From contig NZ_JACIBU010000001.1 in the NCBI RefSeq assembly GCF_014195485.1, positions 682,001-746,000 on the forward strand: a DNA stretch of 64,000 nucleotides. The letters are read 5' to 3'. Each line of letters starts with the position of its first letter. Within the stretch, counting starts at the first letter, position 1. The notes under the pieces are model-generated. The model was not told where the DNA came from. It did no database searches and saw nothing but the letters and a program-made list of their open reading frames with translations. This DNA is from Modestobacter versicolor. Its GTDB lineage: Bacteria; Actinomycetota; Actinomycetes; Mycobacteriales; Geodermatophilaceae. Position numbers and translations under genes: made by a program. Below are positions 50,408 to 57,788 of this stretch, in pieces.

Positions 50408-51391
50408 ATCACCGAGCTGCCGCTGCCCGGCCACCGCGCCGCCCGGGTCCGCAGCACCGACCTGCTGGCCGGTCTCGTCGCGCTGGTGGTCGTGCTGCAC
50501 TTCGCCGCACCCGACGTCCTGGACCGGCCGGCCGTGCTGGCCTGGAGCACCGTCTTCGTCGCGGTCTGCCTGCAGGCGCTGCCGTTCCTGGTGCTGGGCG
50601 TGGCGTTGTCGGCCGCCATCGGCACGCTGGTGCCGCCGTCGTTCTTCGCCCGGGCGCTGCCGCGCCGGCCGGCCCTGGCGGTGCCGGTCGCCGGCGTGGC
50701 CGGCGTCGTCCTGCCCGGCTGCGAGTGCGCGTCGGTCCCGGTCGCCGGCAGCCTGGTGCGCCGGGGCGTGACCCCCGCCGCGGCGCTGGCCTTCCTGCTC
50801 GCCGCGCCGGCGATCAACCCGGTGGTGCTGGTGGCCACGGCGGTGGCGTTCCCCGGCCAGCCGGAGGTGGTGGCGGCGCGGTTCGCCGCCTCCCTCGGGG
50901 TCGCGCTGGTGATGGGCTGGCTGTGGACCCTGGTGGGCCGCGCCGACTGGCTCCGGCTGCCGGCCCCCGCGGCGGGCGTCCCCGGCGCCTCCCGGGCGGC
51001 GGTGTTCCGCGACGCGATGCAGCACGACCTGGTGCACGCCGGGGGCTTCCTCGTGGTGGGCGCCGCGACCGCCGCCACGCTCAGCGCGCTGGTGCCGCGC
51101 CGCTGGCTGGACGAGGTCGCCGGCTCGCCGGTGCTGTCGGTGCTGGTGCTGGCCGCGCTCGCCGTCGTGCTGGCGATCTGCTCGGAGGCCGACGCGTTCG
51201 TGGCCGCCAGCCTCACCTCGTTCTCGCTCACCTCCCGGCTGGTCTTCCTGGTCGTCGGCCCGGCGGTCGACGTCAAGCTGGTCGCGCTGCAGGCGGGCAC
51301 CTTCGGCCGCCGCTTCGCGCTCCGGTTCGCACCGGTCACCCTGGTGGTGGCCGTGCTGGTGGCCGTCGGTGTCGGCGAGGTGCTGCTGTGA
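50408..51391 (+). CDS. UPF0718 (COG0701) permease, metal-linked, with an unusual start
   Basis: About 327 residues with eight to ten hydrophobic segments: LQALPFLVLGVALSAAIGTLVPPSFFARALP, the hallmark GVVLPGCECASVPVAGSLVRRGVTPAAALAFLLAAPAINPVVL, and AICSEADAFVAAS. The coding pattern (ITELPLPGHRAARVRSTDLLAGLV) starts upstream of the first standard start codon, the GTG at 50486. GGGAGG (50397-50402) is correctly placed for an ATC codon at 50408, where ATG would be expected (ATC ACC GAG CTG). Either ATC is used or initiation at 50486 yields a protein lacking part of its first helix. It is coupled to a TIGR03943 gene (GTGA). Such pairs probably handle metal ions. Confidence 0.75.
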   Translation: MTELPLPGHRAARVRSTDLLAGLVALVVVLHFAAPDVLDRPAVLAWSTVFVAVCLQALPFLVLGVALSAAIGTLVPPSFFARALPRRPALAVPVAGVAGVVLPGCECASVPVAGSLVRRGVTPAAALAFLLAAPAINPVVLVATAVAFPGQPEVVAARFAASLGVALVMGWLWTLVGRADWLRLPAPAAGVPGASRAAVFRDAMQHDLVHAGGFLVVGAATAATLSALVPRRWLDEVAGSPVLSVLVLAALAVVLAICSEADAFVAASLTSFSLTSRLVFLVVGPAVDVKLVALQAGTFGRRFALRFAPVTLVVAVLVAVGVGEVLL

Positions 51392-52104
51392 CCGCCCGCC
51401 CCGACCGCACGACCCAGCACGTGCTCCTGCTGCTGCTGGGCGTCGTGGTGCTGGTGGTGGCCGGCAGCGACCGGTACCTGGACTACGTCCGGCCCGGCTT
51501 CCGGCCCTTCCTGCTGGCGGCGGGCGTGGTCGTCGTGGCCCTGGCGGCCACCGGGCTGCTCCGCCGTCCGGGCGGGCCCCGGGCCGGGCACGAGCACCCT
51601 GGGCCCGCGGTCGGCTGGCTGCTGGCCGCGCCGGTCGCCGTCGTGCTGGTCGTGGCGCCGCCCGCCCTCGGCGCGTACAGCGCGGCCCGGCTGCCGACCG
51701 CCCCGCCGGCCGTGCCCGCCGCCCCGCCGTCGCCGGGCATCGGGGCGGACGACCCGGGCGCCGACCACCGCACGATGACCCTGCTGTCCTACACGATCTG
51801 GTCGCAGCAGCCCGATCCGTCGCCGCTGGCGGACCGGCGGGTGCGCCTGGTCGGCTTCGTCACGCCGCGGGAGGCCGGTGGGTGGTACCTCACCCGGTTC
51901 CGGATCAACTGCTGCGCCGCCGATGCGACCGCGCTCCGGGTGGCCGTGATCGACGGGTCGGCGGAGTTCGCGCCCGACCAGTGGGTCGAGGTGGTCGGGC
52001 ACTTCACCGAGCCGGTGGTGGACCCGGTGGCCGGGTACGCCCTGCCCGCCATCGAGCCGGCCTCGACGCGGCTCGTGCCGCCGCCGGCCGAGCCCTACGA
52101 GTGA
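51388..52104 (+). CDS. TIGR03943 family permease-associated protein
   Basis: A 238-residue protein with two or three N-terminal hydrophobic segments (HVLLLLLGVVVLVVAG, FLLAAGVVVVALAATGLL, AVGWLLAAPVAVVLVV). It ends in an exported or cytosolic domain with the family hallmark YLTRFRINCCAADATALRV and WVEVVGHF. TIGR03943 proteins accompany COG0701 permeases. The GTG overlaps the permease stop. The Cys-Cys pair could bind a metal. The placement between pacL-ctpC and the second znu operon supports a role in metal handling. Confidence 0.85.
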   Translation: MTARPDRTTQHVLLLLLGVVVLVVAGSDRYLDYVRPGFRPFLLAAGVVVVALAATGLLRRPGGPRAGHEHPGPAVGWLLAAPVAVVLVVAPPALGAYSAARLPTAPPAVPAAPPSPGIGADDPGADHRTMTLLSYTIWSQQPDPSPLADRRVRLVGFVTPREAGGWYLTRFRINCCAADATALRVAVIDGSAEFAPDQWVEVVGHFTEPVVDPVAGYALPAIEPASTRLVPPPAEPYE

Positions 52105-52175
52105 GCGGCCGGGGCGCCCCGGGGCGGGGGCCGGCGACCCGGTGGGCGCGCGGTGGCCGAGCGCGGCTACGCTAG

Positions 52176-52190
52176 TGGTAACCGTTCCCG
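52176..52190. promoter_or_regulatory. Zur-box candidate upstream of the second znu operon
   Basis: TGGTAAC-C-GTTCCCG (7-1-7, five of seven arm positions symmetric). A -10-like TACGCT (52168-52173) lies immediately upstream, so the box would cover the transcription start. It aligns with the boxes at 38263, 47714 and 54834. Confidence 0.7.
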
Positions 52191-52210
52191 TTCCAAGGAA
52201 GAGAAGACCC

Positions 52211-53128
52211 ATGCGCATCGCCCGGATGGGCGTGGCCCTCACCGCCGCGTCGACACTGCTGCTGCTGAGCGCCTGCGGGTCGGACGACGACTCCGCCGCT
52301 GCCGCGGAGGACGGCGTCTCCGTCGTCGCCTCCACCAACGTCTACGGCGCGATCGTCTCGGCGGTCGCCGGCGACGACGTCGAGGTCACCGCGATCATCG
52401 ACGACCCCTCGGCCGACCCGCACTCCTACGAGGCGAACACCCGCACCCAGCTGGCCATCTCCGAGGCCGACCTGATCGTGGAGAACGGCGGGGGCTACGA
52501 CGACTTCGTCGACACGATGGTCTCGGCCAGCGACACCGACGCCCCGGTGATCAACGCCGTCGAGCTCTCCGGTCGCGAGGCCGAGGCGGAGGACGCCGGC
52601 GAGGAGCTCAACGAGCACGTCTGGTACGACCTGGAGACCGTCGAGAAGCTCGCCGACGAGCTGGTGACCCAGCTCAGCGAGATCGACCCGGACGGCGCCG
52701 AGACCTACGAGGCCAACGGTGCCGAGTTCACCGAGCAGCTGCAGGCGCTGGTGGCCGCCGAGCAGGAGGCACGGGCGGGCACGGAGGGTGCCGGCGTCGC
52801 GATCACCGAGCCGGTCCCCGGCTACCTGCTCGACGCGCTGGGCGCGGAGAACCGCACCCCCGAGGAGTTCTCCGAGGCGATCGAGGAGGGCGGCGACGTC
52901 TCCCCGGCCGTGCTCCAGGAGACCCTCGACCTGTTCAGCAGTGGCCAGGTGCAGGCGCTGGTCTACAACGAGCAGACGACGGGCGCGGAGACCGAGCAGG
53001 TCCTCGCGGCGGCCGAGGCGGCCGGCGTGGCCGTCGTGCCGGTGACCGAGACCCTCCCCGAGGGCGAGGACTACGTCAGCTGGATGCAGGCCAACATCGA
53101 CGCCGTCGCCGGCGCGCTGTCGGCCTGA
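52211..53128 (+). CDS. znuA: zinc-binding lipoprotein, ZnuA/AztC-like (second set), without His-rich loop
   Basis: A 305-residue cluster A-I solute-binding protein. The lipobox is LLLLSACGSDD (Cys near residue 23). Candidate ligands are the His in SADPHSYEAN, the His in LNEHVWYDLET, and residues around ITEPVPGYLLDALGAENRTPEEFSEAIEEG. The long flexible His-rich loop of the first ZnuA is absent and the surface is strongly acidic. It is the first gene of a three-gene operon with ATPase and permease. The ATG follows AGGAAGAGAAG. Confidence 0.9.
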   Translation: MRIARMGVALTAASTLLLLSACGSDDDSAAAAEDGVSVVASTNVYGAIVSAVAGDDVEVTAIIDDPSADPHSYEANTRTQLAISEADLIVENGGGYDDFVDTMVSASDTDAPVINAVELSGREAEAEDAGEELNEHVWYDLETVEKLADELVTQLSEIDPDGAETYEANGAEFTEQLQALVAAEQEARAGTEGAGVAITEPVPGYLLDALGAENRTPEEFSEAIEEGGDVSPAVLQETLDLFSSGQVQALVYNEQTTGAETEQVLAAAEAAGVAVVPVTETLPEGEDYVSWMQANIDAVAGALSA

Positions 53129-53149
53129 CCAGCCGGGCGGGCGACCGGG

Positions 53150-53968
53150 GTGAGCGCTCCGCTCTCGGCGCGGGGGGCCGCGGTCCGCTTCGGCGACCGG
53201 GTGCTGTGGAGCGACCTCGACGTGGACGTGCAGCCGGGGGAGTTCCTGGCGGTGCTCGGGCCCAACGGGGCGGGGAAGTCCACCTTCCTCAAGGCGGCGC
53301 TGGGGCAGCAGCCGCTCTCGGCGGGTGAGCTGCAGGTCGCCGGCCGCCCGCCCGGGCGGGCCGACCGGTCGATCGGCTACGTGCCGCAGCAGAAGTCGAT
53401 GGGTGCGGCGACCCCGCTGCGCGCCCGCGACCTGGTCGGCCTGGGCATCGACGGCGACCGGTACGGAGTGCGCCGTCGGAGCCGGGCCGACCGTGCGCGG
53501 ATCGACGAGGCGCTCGGGGCGGTGGGGGCTGCCGGGTACGCCGACGCCCCGATCGGCCTGCTCTCCGGGGGCGAGCAGCAGCGGGTGCGGATCGCCCAGG
53601 CGCTGGTCGGTGACCCGCAGCTGCTGCTCTGCGACGAGCCGCTGCTCTCCCTGGACCTGGGCCACCAGCGGGCCGTCACCGGGGTGATCGACCGGCGCCG
53701 GCGGGAGCACGGGACGGCCGTCGTCTTCGTCACCCACGAGATCAACCCGGTGCTCGGGCTGGTCGACCGGGTGCTCTACATCGCCGCCGGGCGGCACCGG
53801 CTGGGCACCCCGGCCGAGGTGTTCACCTCCGAGTCGCTCAGCGACCTGTACCGGACGCCGGTCGACGTGCTCACCGTCCAGGGGCGGGTCGTGGTGGTCG
53901 GCACGCCCGAGCACCCGTCCGCCGGGCACCACGACCTGCCGCCCGCGCTGCAGGTGGCCCACCGGTGA
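53150..53968 (+). CDS. znuC: zinc ABC transporter ATPase ZnuC (second set)
   Basis: A 272-residue ATPase: Walker A GPNGAGKST, Q-loop in IGYVPQQKSM, signature LSGGEQQR, Walker B LLLCDEPLLSLD, switch His in VFVTHEINPVLG. It is longer than the first ZnuC by a C-terminal extension ending VGTPEHPSAGHHDLPPALQ, with three His. The GTG start lies 21 bases after the SBP stop, and its stop overlaps the permease start (GTGA). Confidence 0.92.
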   Translation: MSAPLSARGAAVRFGDRVLWSDLDVDVQPGEFLAVLGPNGAGKSTFLKAALGQQPLSAGELQVAGRPPGRADRSIGYVPQQKSMGAATPLRARDLVGLGIDGDRYGVRRRSRADRARIDEALGAVGAAGYADAPIGLLSGGEQQRVRIAQALVGDPQLLLCDEPLLSLDLGHQRAVTGVIDRRRREHGTAVVFVTHEINPVLGLVDRVLYIAAGRHRLGTPAEVFTSESLSDLYRTPVDVLTVQGRVVVVGTPEHPSAGHHDLPPALQVAHR

Positions 53969-54864
53969 GCGACGTCGTCAGCTTCGACGACTACGGCCGG
54001 CTGCTGGCGCTGGTGCAGAACTCGCTCCTCGCCGCCGCCCTCCTCGGGGTGATCGGTGGCCTGGTCGGCGTCTTCGTGCAGATGCGCGACATGCAGTTCG
54101 CCGTCCACGGGATCAGCGAGCTCTCCTTCGCCGGCGCGGCGGGGGCGCTGCTGCTGGGCGTCGACGTGGCGCTGGGGTCGGTGCTGGGCTCGCTGCTGGC
54201 CGGCTTGCTGATCGGGTGGCTGGGGGTGCGCGCCCGCGACCGCAACTCGGTGATCGGCGTGCTCATGCCCTTCGGCCTGGGCCTGGGCGTGCTCTTCCTG
54301 GCGCTCTACGACGGGCGGGCGGCGAACAAGTTCGGGCTGCTCACCGGGCAGGTCGTCTCGGTGGACACCGTCCAGCTGGGCTGGCTGATCGGCCTGTCGG
54401 CGGTGGTCCTGGGCGGGCTGGCGGTGATCTGGCGACCGCTGGCCTTCGTCAGCGCCGATCCCGAGGTCGCGGCGGCCCGCGGGCTGCCCGCCGGGGTGCT
54501 GTCGGTGGCCTTCACCCTGCTGCTGGCCCTGGCGGTCTCGCTGGCCGTCCAGGTGATCGGCGCCCTGCTGGTCCTCGCCCTGCTGGTCACCCCGGCGGCC
54601 GCCGCGCTGCGGGTCACCGCCTCCCCGGTGCTCGCCCCGCTGCTGAGCGCGACGTTCGGCGTGGTGTCCGCGGTCGGGGGCATCCTGGTGGCCCTGGGCA
54701 CCAGCGTGCCGATCAGCCCGTTCGTCACGACGATCAGCTTCGGCATCTACCTGGCCTGCCGGCTGGTCTCGGTCCGGCGGTCCCGCCGGGGCTGGGGGAG
54801 CCGCGGCGGCGGGGACGCGCTCGGCACCCCAGTCGACAACAGTTCTCACATGGCCCTATCCTGA
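53965..54864 (+). CDS. znuB: zinc ABC transporter permease ZnuB (second set)
   Basis: A 299-residue ABC-3 permease with about eight hydrophobic segments: LVGVFVQMRDMQFAVHGISELSFAGAAGALLLG, NKFGLLTGQVVSV, VQVIGALLVLALLVTPAAAALRV, FVTTISFGIYLACRLV. The GTG overlaps the znuC stop. Its last codons contain a Zur-box candidate and the -35 region of the following regulator operon, so two functions are packed in the same DNA. Confidence 0.92.
   Translation: MSDVVSFDDYGRLLALVQNSLLAAALLGVIGGLVGVFVQMRDMQFAVHGISELSFAGAAGALLLGVDVALGSVLGSLLAGLLIGWLGVRARDRNSVIGVLMPFGLGLGVLFLALYDGRAANKFGLLTGQVVSVDTVQLGWLIGLSAVVLGGLAVIWRPLAFVSADPEVAAARGLPAGVLSVAFTLLLALAVSLAVQVIGALLVLALLVTPAAAALRVTASPVLAPLLSATFGVVSAVGGILVALGTSVPISPFVTTISFGIYLACRLVSVRRSRRGWGSRGGGDALGTPVDNSSHMALS
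54834..54848. promoter_or_regulatory. Zur-box candidate upstream of the smtB-zur operon
   Basis: CGACAAC-A-GTTCTCA (7-1-7, five of seven arm positions symmetric), located inside the end of znuB. A -10-like TATCCT (54857-54862) follows at promoter distance and ends six bases before the ATG at 54869, so the regulator mRNA is probably leaderless and the box overlaps the -35. Confidence 0.75.
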
Positions 54865-54868
54865 TGTG

Positions 54869-55267
54869 ATGACCGCCGCACCGCGTCGAGAGGACGCCGC
54901 AGCACCGCGGGTCCACCCGGGCACGGTGCAGGCGGCCAGCTCCCTGTTGGCCGCCCTGGCGGCCCCGATGCGGCTGTCGATCGTGGCCTCGCTGCTCCAG
55001 CACGAGACCCGGTGCGTCCACCAGCTGGTGGACGAGCTCGGCGCCGCCCAGCCGCTGGTCTCCCAGCACCTGCGGGTGCTCCGGGAGGCCGGCCTGGTGG
55101 TGGGCGAGCGGCGGCACCGCGAGGTGCACTACGCGCTGGTCGACCAGCACGTCGGGCACATCGTGCGCGACGCGCTCGACCACGTGTCGCACTCGGCGGA
55201 GGGAGCTGGACCCGCGTCCGTCGAGGAGGTCGACGCGGGGTGCCGAGTGGACGAGGGGACCCGATGA
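54869..55267 (+). CDS. smtB: ArsR/SmtB-family zinc-sensing repressor
   Basis: A 132-residue winged-helix regulator: ALAAPMRLSIVASLLQHETRCVHQLVDELGAAQPLVSQHLRVLREAGLVVGERRHREVHYAL. The C-terminal helix carries the alpha-5 metal site D-x-H-x10-H-x2-H in DQHVGHIVRDALDHVSH, the zinc site of SmtB/CzrA. It is followed by zur with an ATGA overlap, as in mycobacteria, where the pair coordinates zinc efflux and uptake. A GTG codon directly before the ATG is an alternative start. Confidence 0.9.
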   Translation: MTAAPRREDAAAPRVHPGTVQAASSLLAALAAPMRLSIVASLLQHETRCVHQLVDELGAAQPLVSQHLRVLREAGLVVGERRHREVHYALVDQHVGHIVRDALDHVSHSAEGAGPASVEEVDAGCRVDEGTR

Positions 55268-55686
55268 TCCGCAACACCCGCCAGCGAGCCGCGGTCAACG
55301 CGGTCTTCGACGAGCTCGAGGGCTTCCACAGCGCCCAGGAGGTGCACGCCCGGATGCGGGCCGCGGGCGACTCGATCGGGCTGTCGACCGTCTACCGGGC
55401 GGTGCAGGCCCTGGTCGACGACGGCGAGCTGGACTCGATCCGCACCGACGGTGGGGAGTCGATCTACCGGCGCTGCAGCACCCGGCACCACCACCACCTG
55501 GTCTGCCGCAGCTGCGGCCGCACCGAGGAGGTGGAGGGCCCGACGGTCGAGCGGTGGGCCGACCGGGTGGCCGCCGAGCACGGCTTCGTCGACGTCCGGC
55601 ACACCCTGGAGATCTTCGGCACCTGCCAGGCCTGCCACCGCGCCGACCAGGCCGCCCCGGTCACCTCGGGGGACGGCCAGGGCTGA
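55264..55686 (+). CDS. zur: Fur-family zinc uptake regulator Zur
   Basis: A 140-residue Fur-family protein. The DNA-binding domain has FHSAQEVHARMRAAGDSIGLSTVYRAVQALVDDGELDSI. The metal sites include HHHHLVCRSCGRTEEVEG (with the first Cys-x2-Cys) and FGTCQACHRA (the second). Two Cys pairs form the structural zinc site, and the His-rich segment belongs to the sensory site. The gene is coupled to the SmtB gene. With zinc bound it should repress the operons carrying the boxes listed here, including its own. Confidence 0.95.
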   Translation: MIRNTRQRAAVNAVFDELEGFHSAQEVHARMRAAGDSIGLSTVYRAVQALVDDGELDSIRTDGGESIYRRCSTRHHHHLVCRSCGRTEEVEGPTVERWADRVAAEHGFVDVRHTLEIFGTCQACHRADQAAPVTSGDGQG

Positions 55687-55731
55687 GCCCGCGGGCGGAA
55701 TCCCGTCCGGCAGCGCAGGGTTGGCGCCGGC

Positions 55732-56679
55732 ATGAGCCGCGTCGTCGTCGCCACCGCGTTCGGTGGTCCCGAGGTCCTGTCCGTGGTCGAGCAGCCGACG
55801 GGCTCGCCGGGCGCCGGGCAGGTGCTGCTCGAGGTCCGCGCCGCCGGCGTCAACCCGGCGGACTGGAAGGGCTACACCGGCGCCTTCGGCACCGACCCGG
55901 CGAAGCTGCCACTGCGGCTGGGCTTCGAGGCCTCCGGCGTGGTCGCCGCCGTCGGCCCGGACGCCGTCGGCCCGGCGGGGCCGCTCGCGGTGGGCGACGC
56001 GGTGATCGGCTTCCGGCTGCGCGGTGCCTACGCCTCCTCCCTCGTCGTCCCGGCCACGGCGCTGGTGCCCAAGCCCGCCGCGCTCGACTGGGCCGAGGCG
56101 GCCGGGCTCATGCTCACCGGCGCGACGGCGGTGCACGCGCTGACCGCGATCGGTGCCGGAGCCGGGGACACGGTGCTGGTGCACGGTGCGGCCGGGGGAG
56201 TGGGCCAGGCGCTGGTGCAGCTCGCGGTGGCCGGCGGTGCGCGGGTGATCGGCACGGCCGGGGCGTCCGGCGCGGAGACGGTGCGCCGGCTGGGCGGCGA
56301 GCCGGTGGGCTACGGCGACGGGCTGGCCGAGCGGGTGCGGGCGATGGCGCCGGACGGCGTCACCGCCGCCGTCGACGCGGTCGGCACCGACGAGGCGCTG
56401 GACACCTCGCTGGAGCTGGTCGGCGACCGGCAGCGGATCGCCACCATCGCCAACTTCGCCCGCGGCGGGCAGGCCGGCATCAAGGTGCTGGGCAGCGGGC
56501 CCGGCGCCGACCCGGGCACCGCGCTGCGCGACGCCGCCCGGTTGGGGCTGACCGCGCTGGTGGAGGCCGGCCGGCTGGAGGTGCAGGTCGCCGGCCGGTA
56601 CCCGCTGGACGACGTCGCCGCCGCGCACCGCGAGGGCATGACCGGGCACAGCCACGGCAAGCTCGTGCTGGTCCCCTGA
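55732..56679 (+). CDS. NADP-dependent quinone oxidoreductase (zinc-free MDR)
   Basis: A 315-residue MDR without zinc ligands: VLLEVRAAGVNPADWKGYTGAFG, GFEASGVVAAVGPD, cofactor loop VLVHGAAGGVGQALVQLA. It ends with the family motif YPLDDVAAAHREGMTGHSHGKLVLVP. It reduces quinones or enones with NADPH. The ATG lies 45 bases after zur with no clear ribosome-binding site; it is probably a separate unit. Confidence 0.87.
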   Translation: MSRVVVATAFGGPEVLSVVEQPTGSPGAGQVLLEVRAAGVNPADWKGYTGAFGTDPAKLPLRLGFEASGVVAAVGPDAVGPAGPLAVGDAVIGFRLRGAYASSLVVPATALVPKPAALDWAEAAGLMLTGATAVHALTAIGAGAGDTVLVHGAAGGVGQALVQLAVAGGARVIGTAGASGAETVRRLGGEPVGYGDGLAERVRAMAPDGVTAAVDAVGTDEALDTSLELVGDRQRIATIANFARGGQAGIKVLGSGPGADPGTALRDAARLGLTALVEAGRLEVQVAGRYPLDDVAAAHREGMTGHSHGKLVLVP

Positions 56680-56680
56680 G

Positions 56681-56711
56681 CCCCAGAAGCCGGAGATGGC
56701 CATCTTCGGGG
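56681..56711. terminator. hairpin between convergent genes
   Basis: CCCC-A-GAAG pairs with CTTC-GGGG (one bulge), with the inner palindrome ATGGCCAT, directly after the quinone oxidoreductase stop. Confidence 0.55.
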
Positions 56712-56728
56712 TGCAGGGGGGCGTCAGG

Positions 56729-57766
56729 TCAGAGGGTGCCCTCGCGGGCGCCCTTCCAGATGTCGATCCCGGCGTCCACCGCGTGCTGGTCGATGCTCGC
56801 CAGCTCCTCGGCGGAGAACTCCAGGTGCTGCGTCGCCGCCACGTTCTGCTCGAGCTGCCGCACGCTGCTGGCGCCGATCAGCACCGAGGTGACCCGCGCG
56901 TCGCGCAGCGCCCAGGACAGCGCCAGCTGGGCCAGGCTCTGCCCGCGGGACTGCGCGATCTCGTTCAGCGCCCGCACGTGGGTGAGGTAGGCCTCGGTGA
57001 TCATGCTCTGGTCCAGCGACTTGCCCTGGGTGGCGCGCGACCCCTCGGGCACGCCGTCCAGGTACTTGTCGGTGAGCATCCCCTGGGCGAGCGGGGAGAA
57101 CGCGATGCAGCCCGCGCCCACCTCGGCGAGGGTGTCCAGCAGGCCCTCGGTCTCGATCCAGCGGTTGAGCATCGAGTACGACGGCTGGTGGATCAGCAGC
57201 GGCGTCCCGAGCTCGCGGAGGATCCGCGCGGCCTCGGCCGTCATCTCCGGCGAGTAGGAGGAGATGCCGGCGTAGAGCGCCTTGCCCGACTGGACGGCGG
57301 TGTGCAGCGCGCCCATCGTCTCCTCGAGCGGCGTCGTCGGGTCGGGCCGGTGACTGTAGAAGACGTCGACGTACTCCAGCCCCATCCGCTGCAGCGACTG
57401 GTCGAGGCTGGCCAGCACGTACTTGCGCGAGCCGCCGCCCTGGCCGTACGGGCCGGGCCACATGTCCCAGCCGGCCTTGGAGGAGATGACCAGCTCGTCG
57501 CGGTAGGGGCGGAAGTCGTCGGCCAGGTGGCGGCCGAAGTTCGTCTCGGCCGAGCCGTAGGGCGGGCCGTAGTTGTTCGCCAGGTCGAAGTGCGTGACGC
57601 CCAGGTCGAACGCCCGGCGCAGGATGTCGCGCTGCCGGTCGAAGGGGACGTCGTCGCCGAAGTTGTGCCAGAGCCCCAGGCTCACGGCGGGCAGGTCGAG
57701 GCCGCTCGACCCGGTCCGTCGGTAGGGCATGGCGTCGTAACGGGTGCTGTCTGCGCTGTAGGCCAC
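56729..57766 (-). CDS. aldo/keto reductase, L-glyceraldehyde-3-phosphate reductase (YghZ) type
   Basis: A 345-residue TIM-barrel oxidoreductase. The catalytic tetrad is visible as Asp in HFDLANNYGPPYGSAE with Tyr, Lys in VISSKAGWDMWPGPYG, and His in VFYSHRPDP. The N-terminus AYSADSTRYDAMPYRRTG and the motif GGGSRKYVLASLDQSL are those of the YghZ/Gpr group, which detoxifies methylglyoxal and reduces L-GAP with NADPH. A GTG start is used; the ATG at 57730 would remove the conserved first 12 residues. Confidence 0.9.
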   Translation of the reverse strand: MAYSADSTRYDAMPYRRTGSSGLDLPAVSLGLWHNFGDDVPFDRQRDILRRAFDLGVTHFDLANNYGPPYGSAETNFGRHLADDFRPYRDELVISSKAGWDMWPGPYGQGGGSRKYVLASLDQSLQRMGLEYVDVFYSHRPDPTTPLEETMGALHTAVQSGKALYAGISSYSPEMTAEAARILRELGTPLLIHQPSYSMLNRWIETEGLLDTLAEVGAGCIAFSPLAQGMLTDKYLDGVPEGSRATQGKSLDQSMITEAYLTHVRALNEIAQSRGQSLAQLALSWALRDARVTSVLIGASSVRQLEQNVAATQHLEFSAEELASIDQHAVDAGIDIWKGAREGTL

Positions 57767-57788
57767 GGTGCTGATCGTGCCGTGCCGT

